Assembly (NCBI RefSeq): GCF_023238205.1
Contig: NZ_CP096659.1
Coordinates: 930,001 to 994,000, forward strand
DNA: 64,000 bases
Direction of reading: 5' to 3'
Source of the DNA: Halorussus limi
GTDB taxonomy: Archaea; Halobacteriota; Halobacteria; Halobacteriales; Haladaptataceae
Both the position numbers and the translations under genes were made by a program. Below are positions 16,366-24,778 of the stretch, one piece after another; the stretch's first letter is position 1, and each line of letters opens with the position of its first letter. Below the pieces are notes generated by a model that worked only from the letters and a program-made list of their open reading frames with translations, searched no databases and was not told the DNA's origin.

Positions 16366-17754
16366 ATGAGTCTCGGTGACAAAGAGCAAGAACGGGACCA
16401 CGCAGAGCGACTGCGCGACCGAACCGGAAAGAGCAAGCAGTTCTTCGAGCGAGCGTCGGAGGTCACGCCGCTGGGCGTCGAGTCGAACGTCCGGGCGTTC
16501 GACCCCTACCCCTTCTACGTGGAGGAAGCGGACGGCTCGTACCTCTACGACATGGACGGCAACGAGTACCTCGACTTCCTGCTGGCGCTCGGCCCGATCA
16601 TTCTCGGGCACGGCCACCCCGAGGTGAAGGAAGCCGTCAAGGAACAGGTCGACACCTGCGACCTGACCGCCACGCCCCAGCCAATCGCCGTCGAGTTCAT
16701 GGAGAAGGTGGCCGAGATGACACCCAGCATCGAGCGGGTGCGCCTCGCCAACTCCGGCAGCGAGGCCACCATGCACGCGATGCGCGTCGCGCGCTCGTAC
16801 ACGGGCAACGACAAGATAGCGAAACCCGAGGGCGGCTACGCCGGCGCGCACGACTACGCGCTCCAGAGCGTCTACGCCAGCGAGGAGGCGCTCGGCCCCG
16901 CGGACGAACCTAACACCGTCTCCTACGGCACCGGCATCCCGGACGCCGTGAGCGAGACGGTAGTCGCGTTCCCGTTCAACGACGAGGAGGCGACCGAGAA
17001 GATACTCCGCGAGCACGCCGACGATCTGGCGGCGGTCATCATCGAACCAGTGATGTTCTCCTGTGGCTGTCTGAAGCCCGAGGACGGCTACCACGAGTTC
17101 CTCCGGGAACTGACCGAGGAACTCGGCATCGTCCTCATCTGGGACGAGGTGATGACCGGGTTCCGACTCGGCCCCCAGAGCGCGCAGGGCCGGTTCGGAA
17201 TCACTCCCGACATGACCACCTTCGCCAAGGCGGCGGGCGGCGGCTACCAGATGGCCGGGTTCGGCGGGAAGGCAGAGATAATGGAGGAGATAGTCCCGCC
17301 GAGGAAGGAGGAGGCCTCGAAGTGGAACTCCTCGGCGTTCCACGGCGGCACCTACAACGGCCACCCGGTGTCGGCCGCCGCGGGGCTGAAGACCCTCGAA
17401 ATCCTCGACGAGCGCGACGTGTACGACCACATCGAGGAGATGGGCGACCGGCTGTTCGGCGGCCTGCAGGAAGTCGCCGACGACGTGGGTATCGACGCCA
17501 ACGTCCAGCACGTCGGGTCGATGGGACAGGTGTACATGACCGACGCCGAGATTCGCCGGTACCGAGACTCCTGGAAGGCCAACGAGGACCAGTTCGCCGA
17601 CTGGTGGCTCGAAGCCGCGGGTCGCGGCGTCCTGTTCGGCAACCCGATGCAGGGCGAGCGGTTCTTCACCACCTACACCCACACCGACGAGCAGATCGAC
17701 CGAGCGCTCGAAGTCGCCGAGGACGCCTTCCGCGCGGTGGACCACGACTACTGA
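16366..17754 (+). CDS. Class-III aminotransferase (glutamate-1-semialdehyde aminomutase-like)
   Basis: 462 residues from the ATG at 16366. PLP motifs are present: NSGSEATMHAMR near 129, the Asp260 pair in IWDEVMTGFR, and the Schiff-base Lys288 in TTFAKAAGGG. It is most like the GSA-aminomutase/beta-amino-acid aminotransferase branch, but a second such enzyme inside a catabolic block is unlikely to serve heme synthesis. A role in transamination of a diamine, beta- or omega-amino acid is more likely (inference). Three nt separate its stop from the next aminotransferase, so the two are co-transcribed. Confidence 0.88.
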   Translation: MSLGDKEQERDHAERLRDRTGKSKQFFERASEVTPLGVESNVRAFDPYPFYVEEADGSYLYDMDGNEYLDFLLALGPIILGHGHPEVKEAVKEQVDTCDLTATPQPIAVEFMEKVAEMTPSIERVRLANSGSEATMHAMRVARSYTGNDKIAKPEGGYAGAHDYALQSVYASEEALGPADEPNTVSYGTGIPDAVSETVVAFPFNDEEATEKILREHADDLAAVIIEPVMFSCGCLKPEDGYHEFLRELTEELGIVLIWDEVMTGFRLGPQSAQGRFGITPDMTTFAKAAGGGYQMAGFGGKAEIMEEIVPPRKEEASKWNSSAFHGGTYNGHPVSAAAGLKTLEILDERDVYDHIEEMGDRLFGGLQEVADDVGIDANVQHVGSMGQVYMTDAEIRRYRDSWKANEDQFADWWLEAAGRGVLFGNPMQGERFFTTYTHTDEQIDRALEVAEDAFRAVDHDY

Positions 17755-17757
17755 ACC

Positions 17758-19131
17758 ATGAGCGAACAGGAACCGAACGCCGAGCGAGACGGGCAGGAGC
17801 CGACGACGAGTCCGGCCGAGAAGTACGACGAGTACGTCATGCCCATCACGAAGGGCTACGACCCGTTCACGGTCGAGCGCGCGTCGGGCACGACGATGGA
17901 GACGACGGAGGGCGACCAGTACCTCGACTGCTTCTCGGGCATCTCGGTGACGAACGCCGGACACAACAACCCCGAGGTGGTCGCGGCCGCCAAGGACCAA
18001 CTGGACGACCTGATACACACCTGCTCGTACGTCTACCGCAACGAACCGGTGGCGGACCTCGCCGAGCGCATCGCCGAGATAACGCCCGGCGACCTCCAGA
18101 AGACGTTCTTCTGTAACTCCGGCACCGAAGCCGTCGAGGGCGCGATAAAGCTCGCGCGCAAGCACACCGGGAGCAAGGAGGTCGTCGCGCTGGAGATGGC
18201 GTTCCACGGCCGCACCCTCGGCAGCCTCGCGCTCACCGGCAACCACGCCTACAAGCACGAGATGGCCCCGACGATGAACGACGTGGTCCACGCGCCTGCG
18301 CCCTACCAGTTCCGGTCGCCGTACGGCGACTGCTCGGAGGAGGAGTTCGCCGCGCGGGCCGCCGAGGAACTGGAGCGAGTCATCGGCACCCACACCTCGA
18401 CGGACCTCGCGGCCGTCGTCCTCGAACCCGTGATGGGCGAGGGCGGCATCGTCGTCCCGCCGAAGGGATACCTGAAGCGCGTGCAGGAGATAGCCCACGA
18501 CCACGGCGCGCTCCTGATTCTGGACGAGGTCCAGACGGGGTACGGCCGGACCGGCACGATGTTCGCCAGCGAGCAGTTCGACGTGGAACCGGACATCCTG
18601 ACGCAGGCGAAGGGTATCGCGGACGGCCTGCCCCTCGGCGCGTTCACCGCGCCCGCGGACATCGCCGACAGTTTCGAGGCGGGCGACCACCTCTCGACGT
18701 TCGGCGGCAACCCCGTCTGCTGTGCCGCGGCGCTCGCCAACATCGACGCCCTGCAGGACGGCATCGTGGAGAACGCGGCCGAGCAGGGCGAGTGGCTCGC
18801 CGAACGGCTCGCGGACCTCGAAGACGAGTACGACCTCGTCGGCGAGACGCGGGGCCGCGGCCTGATGTTCGGCGTCGAACTGGTCGGGCCGCTGGCCGAG
18901 GAGGACACCGACGCGAGCGACCGCGACGCCGGCACCGCCGAGGGCGAACCCGCGAAGAAGGCGGCCGACGCGGTCAAGGACTACATGCGCGAGGAGCACG
19001 GCGTCCTCGTCGGCGTCGGCGGCTACCACAAGAACGTCATCCGATTCCAGCCACCGCTGACCATCACCCGCGAGGAACTGGAGCGGGCGGTCGGGGCGCT
19101 GGAGGACGGACTCCGAGCGGTCGAAGCCTAA
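17758..19131 (+). CDS. Class-III aminotransferase (4-aminobutyrate aminotransferase-like)
   Basis: 457 residues. PLP motifs: CNSGTEAVEGAIKLAR near 119, HGRTLGSLALTG near 150, Asp256 in LILDEVQTGYGRTG and the Schiff-base Lys285 in LTQAKGIADGLPLGA. This motif set is typical of GABA/ornithine/diamine omega-aminotransferases, which move a terminal amino group to a keto acid and leave a semialdehyde for an aldehyde dehydrogenase. It lies between the other aminotransferase (3 nt) and the FAD oxidase (1 nt) in a tight operon. An acidic insertion around residues 382-397 (TDASDRDAGTAEGE) looks like a halophile-specific loop. Confidence 0.9.
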   Translation: MSEQEPNAERDGQEPTTSPAEKYDEYVMPITKGYDPFTVERASGTTMETTEGDQYLDCFSGISVTNAGHNNPEVVAAAKDQLDDLIHTCSYVYRNEPVADLAERIAEITPGDLQKTFFCNSGTEAVEGAIKLARKHTGSKEVVALEMAFHGRTLGSLALTGNHAYKHEMAPTMNDVVHAPAPYQFRSPYGDCSEEEFAARAAEELERVIGTHTSTDLAAVVLEPVMGEGGIVVPPKGYLKRVQEIAHDHGALLILDEVQTGYGRTGTMFASEQFDVEPDILTQAKGIADGLPLGAFTAPADIADSFEAGDHLSTFGGNPVCCAAALANIDALQDGIVENAAEQGEWLAERLADLEDEYDLVGETRGRGLMFGVELVGPLAEEDTDASDRDAGTAEGEPAKKAADAVKDYMREEHGVLVGVGGYHKNVIRFQPPLTITREELERAVGALEDGLRAVEA

Positions 19132-19132
19132 C

Positions 19133-20326
19133 ATGGAGCACGCCGACCTCACCTCGCGCGACGAGGTCCGCCCCGCCGAGGACGGCTACGACGCGATAAT
19201 CGTCGGCGGCGGCGTCGTCGGCTGTGCGGTTGCCCGCGAACTCGCCGCCGACCGCGACGTGCTGCTCGTCGAGCGCGGCCAAATCGCCGCGGGGGCCACC
19301 GCGCTCGCCGCGGGCGAGATCACCATGTCCCCGTCGTACACCGACGAGTCGGCGGTCGCCGACCACGCCAACGAGTTCTTCCGCGAGTACGACGGCACCG
19401 GCGAGTTCTCGTTCACCGAACGGCCGAGCTTCGAACTCGTCCCGCCGGACCGCGAGGGCGAGGCCCGACGCCGCGTCGAGCGCCTCTCCGACGAAGGCGT
19501 CCGGGTGGCGTTCCTGAACGCCGACGAGGCCGAGCGCCGCCACCCCCGGTTCGACCTCTCGGCGTTCGCGGGGGCGGTTCGCCACGAGGAGACCGGCTTC
19601 GTCGACCCCTACACCTTCGCGGTCACGCTCGCGGAGGACGCGGAGGCGAGGGGCGCGACGGTTGCGACCGACACCGAGGTCACGGGCCTGCGGACGGCCG
19701 GCGGACGAGTCGCGGGCGTCGAAACCGAGGCCGGGGACTTCGACGCGCCCCTCGTGGTCGTCGCCGCGGGGTGGCGGACTGAGCGGTTCCTCCGCGAGCA
19801 CGTCCGTCTCCCCGTCCGCCCCTACCGGACCCAGTGCGTGGTTCTGGACCCCGAAGCGGCGCTCGGCGCGGAGTTCCCGATGGGCTGGGTGCCCGGCGAA
19901 CACGTCTACTTCCGGCCAGAACGCAACGGTGACCTGCTGGTCGGGGGCTGGTCGTTCGCGGAGGACGACCCCGAGGCCGCGAGCGAACGGGAGGACGAGG
20001 CCTTCCGCGACCACGTCGCCGACCTCGTTCCGAGTTTCCTCCGGGAGTTCGACCGGGCGAGGTTCGTCAACGGCTGGGCCGGAGTCGACGGCGCGACCCC
20101 GGACACGCGGCCCATCGTGGACGCCCCCGACGACGCTCCGGAGGGACTGGTCGTCGCCACGGGGTTCCACGGGCGCGGCGTGATGACGGCGCCGGTGGCC
20201 GCGAGCGCGGTTCGGGAACTGGTCGGCGGAGCGGCCGCGCCGTTTCCGCTCACTCCGTTCGCCCTCGACAGATTCGAGTCCCGGAGTCCGGACTTCGAGT
20301 TCTTCAGCATCAGCGCGGGCGACTGA
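19133..20326 (+). CDS. FAD-dependent amine/amino-acid oxidoreductase (DAO family)
   Basis: 397 residues. The dinucleotide-binding motif IIVGGGVVGCAVAREL starts at about residue 21 and is followed by the DAO fold; near the C-terminus are GWAGVDGATPDTRPIVD and TGFHGRGVMTAP, which contact FAD in glycine/sarcosine/D-amino-acid oxidases. It oxidises a C-N bond to an imine. It is the last gene of the aminotransferase operon and starts 1 nt after the previous stop. It supplies a third type of amine removal in the block, besides transamination and the NAD-linked dehydrogenase. Confidence 0.88.
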   Translation: MEHADLTSRDEVRPAEDGYDAIIVGGGVVGCAVARELAADRDVLLVERGQIAAGATALAAGEITMSPSYTDESAVADHANEFFREYDGTGEFSFTERPSFELVPPDREGEARRRVERLSDEGVRVAFLNADEAERRHPRFDLSAFAGAVRHEETGFVDPYTFAVTLAEDAEARGATVATDTEVTGLRTAGGRVAGVETEAGDFDAPLVVVAAGWRTERFLREHVRLPVRPYRTQCVVLDPEAALGAEFPMGWVPGEHVYFRPERNGDLLVGGWSFAEDDPEAASEREDEAFRDHVADLVPSFLREFDRARFVNGWAGVDGATPDTRPIVDAPDDAPEGLVVATGFHGRGVMTAPVAASAVRELVGGAAAPFPLTPFALDRFESRSPDFEFFSISAGD

Positions 20327-20355
20327 TACCGGCGACTCGGGGTACTCTAATCTCG

Positions 20356-20377
20356 AAGTAAACGCGTCGCGTTACTT
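20356..20377. terminator. Hairpin between two convergent genes
   Basis: AAGTAA-A-CGCG-T-CGCG-TTACTT forms a stem with a single bulged A in the 146-nt gap between the FAD oxidase and the antiporter, which converge. It could terminate both transcripts. Confidence 0.45.
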
Positions 20378-20472
20378 TCGCACCATCGTTTCCGTCGGCG
20401 CGAGTTCGACGAATTACAGCCGACAGCGCGACGAGAGAACGGTTCGGCGAACGCGGAGTTACCGCTACCGGC

Positions 20473-22341
20473 TCACGTCGTCGGATGGCAGCGGTTGATG
20501 GCCTGATGGACCGACTCCTTCCGACCGAGGAAGGTGATGTGGTCGCCGTGCTGGAGAGTGAAGTCCTCGTTGGGCACCTCGCTCTCGCCGTTCCGGCCGA
20601 CCAGCGCGATGAGGACGCCGTTCGGGAGTTCGTCGTCGAGTTCCGAGATCGTCTTGCCGACGAGGTCGTCGGCCGTGACCTCTATCTCCTGTACGTCGCC
20701 CGACCGGCCGAGTTCCGTCATCCAGTCCGACAGCGCCGGACGCTCGATGACGTTGTCGATTGCCCACGCGGTCGCCGACGAGGCGTCGATGGTTTTCACA
20801 CCGAGGTCCTCGAAGGCGTCGACGTTGTCGGGGTTGTTGGCCCGTGCGATGACGGTCTCGGCGTCGAACTTCGAGTTCGACAGTTGCGCGACGAGCAGGT
20901 TCGCGTCGTCGTCGCCCGTCGCGGCGACGACTATCTTCGCGTTGTTCGCGCCCGCGCTCCTGAGGACCTCGGTGTCGGTTCCATCGCCGTGATGGACGGT
21001 GAAGTCCTCGCTTCGGGCTAGCTGTACCATCTCCTGGTCTCTCTCGATGATGACCACGTTCTCGCCACGGTCTTCGAGGCGTTCGGCGAGCGAGCGGCCC
21101 ACCTTCCCGCCTCCTACGATGATTACACGCATAGGAATCACGTCCAAGTACTCCGCGATGTGTCGAGCGAACCCGCCCTCGAACACGACCGTCGCCAAGA
21201 TGACGAGGAAGACGGTCCCGACGAGGACGTTCGCAGTCTCGTTCAGTCCCTGGTTCTGCAGTTGGACCGCGAACAGAGTGGCGACCGACGCCGGGATGAT
21301 ACCACGGGGTCCGACGGCGCTCATGAAGATGCGCTCGTTGAGGGTGTAGCGGTCTCCGGTCGTCGAGAGGAGAACGCCGAGCGGGCGGACGACCAGCGCC
21401 ACGGCCACGACGACGACGAGGCCGCCGAGTCCGAGCGCCAGCAGGTTCTCGAACTGGAGCAGGGCCGCCAGCGCGATGAACACGAACGAGAGGACGAGCA
21501 GGGTGATGTCGCCCTTGAACGCCTCGATGTCCTCCTTGTACGGGATGTCGACGTTCCCGAGAACGATGCCCGCGGTGGCGACCGCCGCGATTCCGGCCTC
21601 CGCGGCCAGCGTGTTGGCGCTTCCGAACGCGACCAACGCGCCCGCCAGCGTGATGAGTCGCGCGTTCTGCGGGGCGTTGGTCGGCGAGAGGTCCACGTAC
21701 CGGAGCAGGTACCAGACGATTCCGGCGACGACGAGACCCGCGAGAACGCCGATACCGAGGCGTCGGGCGAAGTCGCCGACGACCTCGTTGACGGTCGGGT
21801 TCTCGAGGACGACGACCTCGAACGTCACGACCGCCAGAATCGCGGCGGTCACGTCGTTGACGACGCCCTCGGTTTCGAGCGCAATCTCGACGCGGTCCCG
21901 GGCGGGAACCACTTCGAGGATGGGCGTGATGACCGTCGGACCGGTCGCGACCAGCAGCGACCCGACGAGCATCGCCACGTCCCAGGCGACCCCGAGCGCG
22001 AGTCTGACCGCGACCGCGGTGCCGACCAGCGCGACGACGGCACCGAGGGTCACGAGTTTGACCGTCTCCCGAGGGGCCTCGCGAAGCTTGTCGGTCGTGA
22101 GGTGGAACGCACCCTCGAAGACGATGATAGCGACCGAGAGGCCGACGATGGCCGACAGCGCGCCGCCGAACGCCTCGGGGGTGATTATCTGCAGGCCCTC
22201 CGGACCGATGATGATACCGGCGAGAATGAGAAACAGCACGCTAGGCACCTGAAAACGGTCGGCTAAGACCTGTGCTCCGACACCGAGACCGATGATTGCG
22301 GCGACGATGGGGACGAGTTGTGTGCCACCTTCTGCTGCCAC
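20473..22341 (-). CDS. Cation/proton antiporter (CPA1 type) with TrkA-N/TrkA-C regulatory domains
   Basis: 622 residues from a GTG start. Residues 1-390 hold about twelve membrane segments with CPA1 family signatures: GPEGL near 48, VFEGAFHL near 94, and ATGPTVITPILE followed by EGVVNDVTAAI. From about residue 398 the Rossmann motif MRVIIVGGGKVGRSLAERL opens a TrkA-N nucleotide-binding domain, and the last 80 residues form a TrkA-C ligand-binding domain. NhaP-like exchangers with this tail move Na+ or K+ out against protons under nucleotide control. It stands alone; a CTTTACAA element (22363-22370) lies about 25 nt before the GTG. Confidence 0.88.
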   Translation of the reverse strand: MAAEGGTQLVPIVAAIIGLGVGAQVLADRFQVPSVLFLILAGIIIGPEGLQIITPEAFGGALSAIVGLSVAIIVFEGAFHLTTDKLREAPRETVKLVTLGAVVALVGTAVAVRLALGVAWDVAMLVGSLLVATGPTVITPILEVVPARDRVEIALETEGVVNDVTAAILAVVTFEVVVLENPTVNEVVGDFARRLGIGVLAGLVVAGIVWYLLRYVDLSPTNAPQNARLITLAGALVAFGSANTLAAEAGIAAVATAGIVLGNVDIPYKEDIEAFKGDITLLVLSFVFIALAALLQFENLLALGLGGLVVVVAVALVVRPLGVLLSTTGDRYTLNERIFMSAVGPRGIIPASVATLFAVQLQNQGLNETANVLVGTVFLVILATVVFEGGFARHIAEYLDVIPMRVIIVGGGKVGRSLAERLEDRGENVVIIERDQEMVQLARSEDFTVHHGDGTDTEVLRSAGANNAKIVVAATGDDDANLLVAQLSNSKFDAETVIARANNPDNVDAFEDLGVKTIDASSATAWAIDNVIERPALSDWMTELGRSGDVQEIEVTADDLVGKTISELDDELPNGVLIALVGRNGESEVPNEDFTLQHGDHITFLGRKESVHQAINRCHPTT

Positions 22342-22447
22342 TCTCTGTAATCCTCCGTACTGTTGTAAAGTGGGGACGGGTGTTTAAACCGGTCGGTAGC
22401 GGCCGGAGAGGAGGGTTGTTCGAGTTCGGACCGCCGAACCGAACCAG

Positions 22448-22457
22448 TATTTAAATA
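22448..22457 (+). promoter_or_regulatory. Strong TATA box of the DNA methylase gene
   Basis: TATTTAAATA centred about 35 nt before the ATG at 22488, predicting a leader of some 8 nt. One of the best promoter matches in the window. Confidence 0.6.
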
Positions 22458-22487
22458 ACCCGACCGCCCCACCGTAGCAACCACGAC

Positions 22488-24707
22488 ATGACCGACGCCG
22501 GAATCGTCGAGGGATGGGGCCGCGAGAGCGCGCTGTACGGGGAGTTCCGAGCCACGGCGCTCGACCTGCTGGCGACCGACGACCGGTTTCGGGACGCCCG
22601 GTCGGAGTGGGAGGAGTTCTTCGTCACCAGCCACGGCGACGCCTTCGCGGACGTGGACCGAGACAGGCCCAAGGACGAGTTGTTCGTGGACTCGCTGTAC
22701 TACGACTTCGTGGTGGACCGCATCGTCGCCCTCGCCGAGCGCGAGTTCGACTTCCGACTCGTCAATCGGGAACCGCGAGCCAACACCGACGCGCTGTCGT
22801 TCGGGTTCCGGGAGTTACACGACCGAATCGCGGGCGAAATCGAGTCGCTCGACGGGAGCGTCCCCGACCCCATCGAGGCGGACCTCTCGAAGTCCGACCT
22901 CCGGACCGCCGACACGGGCTTCCTGCGGACGCTCTACGAGAGCGTCGTCTCCCGCGAGATTCGACTCGCGCTCGGCGAGTACCACACCCCGCGGGGCGTC
23001 GCCGAACTCGCCGTGGACGCGCTCGACGTGGCCGACTTCGAGGCCGCGACGTTCCTCGACCCCGGGTGCGGGTCGGGCGTGTTCCCCGCGGTCTGCATCG
23101 ACCGCAAACTGTCGGCGATGAACGACACCCACTCGCCGGAGGAAGTCTTGGAGAACGTCACGTCCACCGTCGTCGGCATCGACCTGAACCCGGTCGCGGT
23201 CACGAGCACGAAGCTGAACTACCTGCTCTCGCTGTTGCCAGTCCTCGAATCGGCCGACGCGGACGCGGTCGAACTCCCCGTCTTTCTGACCGACGCACTC
23301 GGTCTGACCCGCGACGACGCGCTCTCGTTCGGCGGCGAGCGCTTCGACCCGACCGCCGACTATCTCGTGGGCAACCCGCCGTGGATTCCGTGGAGTCGGC
23401 TCTCGGAGGCGGTGAAAGCCCGCTGGCGCGAGGGGTACGACGGCCTCGACCTGCTCCCCCACGGCGGGGCCGCCTCCCGACTCGGCCACGCGAACGACGA
23501 CGTGTCGCTGCCCTTCGTCTGGGTCTGCATCCGCCGCTACCTGACCGAGGGCGGCGGTGCGAGCTTCGTCCTGAAGCGCGCCGTCTCGAAGGGGCCCGCG
23601 GGCAAACTCCTCCGGACGCTGACCGTGGGCGACCGACCGCTCGCGCTCACCCGAGTCCACGACTTCAACCGCCTCCGACCCTTCGGCGAGCAGGTCGGCG
23701 CGAACGCCGCGATTTACGCGCTCCGGGCCGACGCCGACCACGAGTTCCCCGTCGAGACGGCGTCGTGGACCGCCGGTGAGGAGGAACCGGACTTCTCGAC
23801 GGCAGCTTCGATGCGCCGGACCCTCGACCGCGAGGAGACCGCGCTCGTCCCGGTGGACGCCGATGAGCGCGCGTCGGCGTGGGTCCGCGAGGACGCCGAA
23901 CGCGCCGCGCTCGGCGAGTGCGCCCACGACATCCGCCACGGGGTGAAAGACGACGCTCAGGACGTGTTCTCCATCAGTCGCGAGGAACTGGCCGAGATGG
24001 AGTCGGCGTTCGTCTACCCCTATATCAAATCGAAGCACGTCGTCAAGTACGGCCTGTTCGGTCACGAGTTGCGTCTGGTCCCGATGCGGAAGGCCAACGA
24101 GGACAACGAGGCGGAGTTACGGAATCAGTACCCCGAGACCTACGACTACCTGCGGAGTCACCGCGAGGCGCTGGAGGACCGCGCGTCTTCGTGGCTGGAG
24201 AAGGGACCGTTCTACAACGTCTTCGGACTGGGCGACTACACGTGGAGCGAGTACAAGGTGGTGTGGTGCAGGCTCGGGTTCAAACCCCACTTCGCGGTCG
24301 TCTCGACCGTCGAGGACGAGGACCTCGGCGAGAAATTGGTCGTCCCGGGCGACCACTACATGTTCGTCGCGGCCGGGAGCGAGCGGGAGGCCCACTTCCT
24401 CTGCGCCCTGCTCAACTCGGCGATATACCAGCGGTCGCTCGAGAACGTCGCCTCGGAGGGCAAAGCCAGCCTCTCGAAGACCGTGGTCTCGAAGCTCGAA
24501 CTGCCCGAGTGGCGTGACAGCGAGCAACAGCGGCGACTCGCCGATTTGTCGATGGAAGCGCACGAAATCGTGCCCGAACACACAGACACGTCCAAGCGCG
24601 CTTACAACGCGAAGACGATACCCGAATTGGAGGCCGTTCAGGCCGAAATCGACAGTCTCGTCGAGAAACTGTTGGCCGACGACCGCGGCGCGGCCGGGGG
24701 TAGGTGA
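22488..24707 (+). CDS. N6-adenine DNA methyltransferase, solitary (type I/IIG-like)
   Basis: 739 residues. After an alpha-helical N-terminal domain (1-155), GEYHTPRG at 163-170 and the SAM-binding motif FLDPGCGSG (189-197) begin the methylase core. The catalytic motif is NPPW at 296-299, the (N/D)PPY/W type that methylates the N6 of adenine. The C-terminal half (about 430-720) has the HALL-like target-recognition look of Eco57I/TaqI-type enzymes (FLCALLNSAIYQ and KTVVSKLELP). I see no nuclease motif in the first 155 residues and no restriction gene on either side. It is therefore an orphan methylase or one whose nuclease lies elsewhere. Its neighbours, an antiporter and an acyl-CoA ligase, have no evident connection. 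Confidence 0.85.
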   Translation: MTDAGIVEGWGRESALYGEFRATALDLLATDDRFRDARSEWEEFFVTSHGDAFADVDRDRPKDELFVDSLYYDFVVDRIVALAEREFDFRLVNREPRANTDALSFGFRELHDRIAGEIESLDGSVPDPIEADLSKSDLRTADTGFLRTLYESVVSREIRLALGEYHTPRGVAELAVDALDVADFEAATFLDPGCGSGVFPAVCIDRKLSAMNDTHSPEEVLENVTSTVVGIDLNPVAVTSTKLNYLLSLLPVLESADADAVELPVFLTDALGLTRDDALSFGGERFDPTADYLVGNPPWIPWSRLSEAVKARWREGYDGLDLLPHGGAASRLGHANDDVSLPFVWVCIRRYLTEGGGASFVLKRAVSKGPAGKLLRTLTVGDRPLALTRVHDFNRLRPFGEQVGANAAIYALRADADHEFPVETASWTAGEEEPDFSTAASMRRTLDREETALVPVDADERASAWVREDAERAALGECAHDIRHGVKDDAQDVFSISREELAEMESAFVYPYIKSKHVVKYGLFGHELRLVPMRKANEDNEAELRNQYPETYDYLRSHREALEDRASSWLEKGPFYNVFGLGDYTWSEYKVVWCRLGFKPHFAVVSTVEDEDLGEKLVVPGDHYMFVAAGSEREAHFLCALLNSAIYQRSLENVASEGKASLSKTVVSKLELPEWRDSEQQRRLADLSMEAHEIVPEHTDTSKRAYNAKTIPELEAVQAEIDSLVEKLLADDRGAAGGR

Positions 24708-24778
24708 CGGACAGTCGCGGGGACAGGCTAAGAGCGAGCGTAGAACAGTTGCGAGCGCGGTGCGGACCGGACGGCCGG

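Noticed and set aside
16336-19152. 938-codon open frame on the minus strand
   Set aside because: Antisense to the two class-III aminotransferases, which have complete PLP motifs. The antisense product is low-complexity Val/Leu/Arg/Gly sequence.
22488-24707. Restriction-modification or BREX/DISARM-type defence island around the methylase
   Set aside because: No nuclease, helicase, phosphatase (PglZ) or other defence gene lies on either side; the neighbours are an antiporter and an acyl-CoA ligase.
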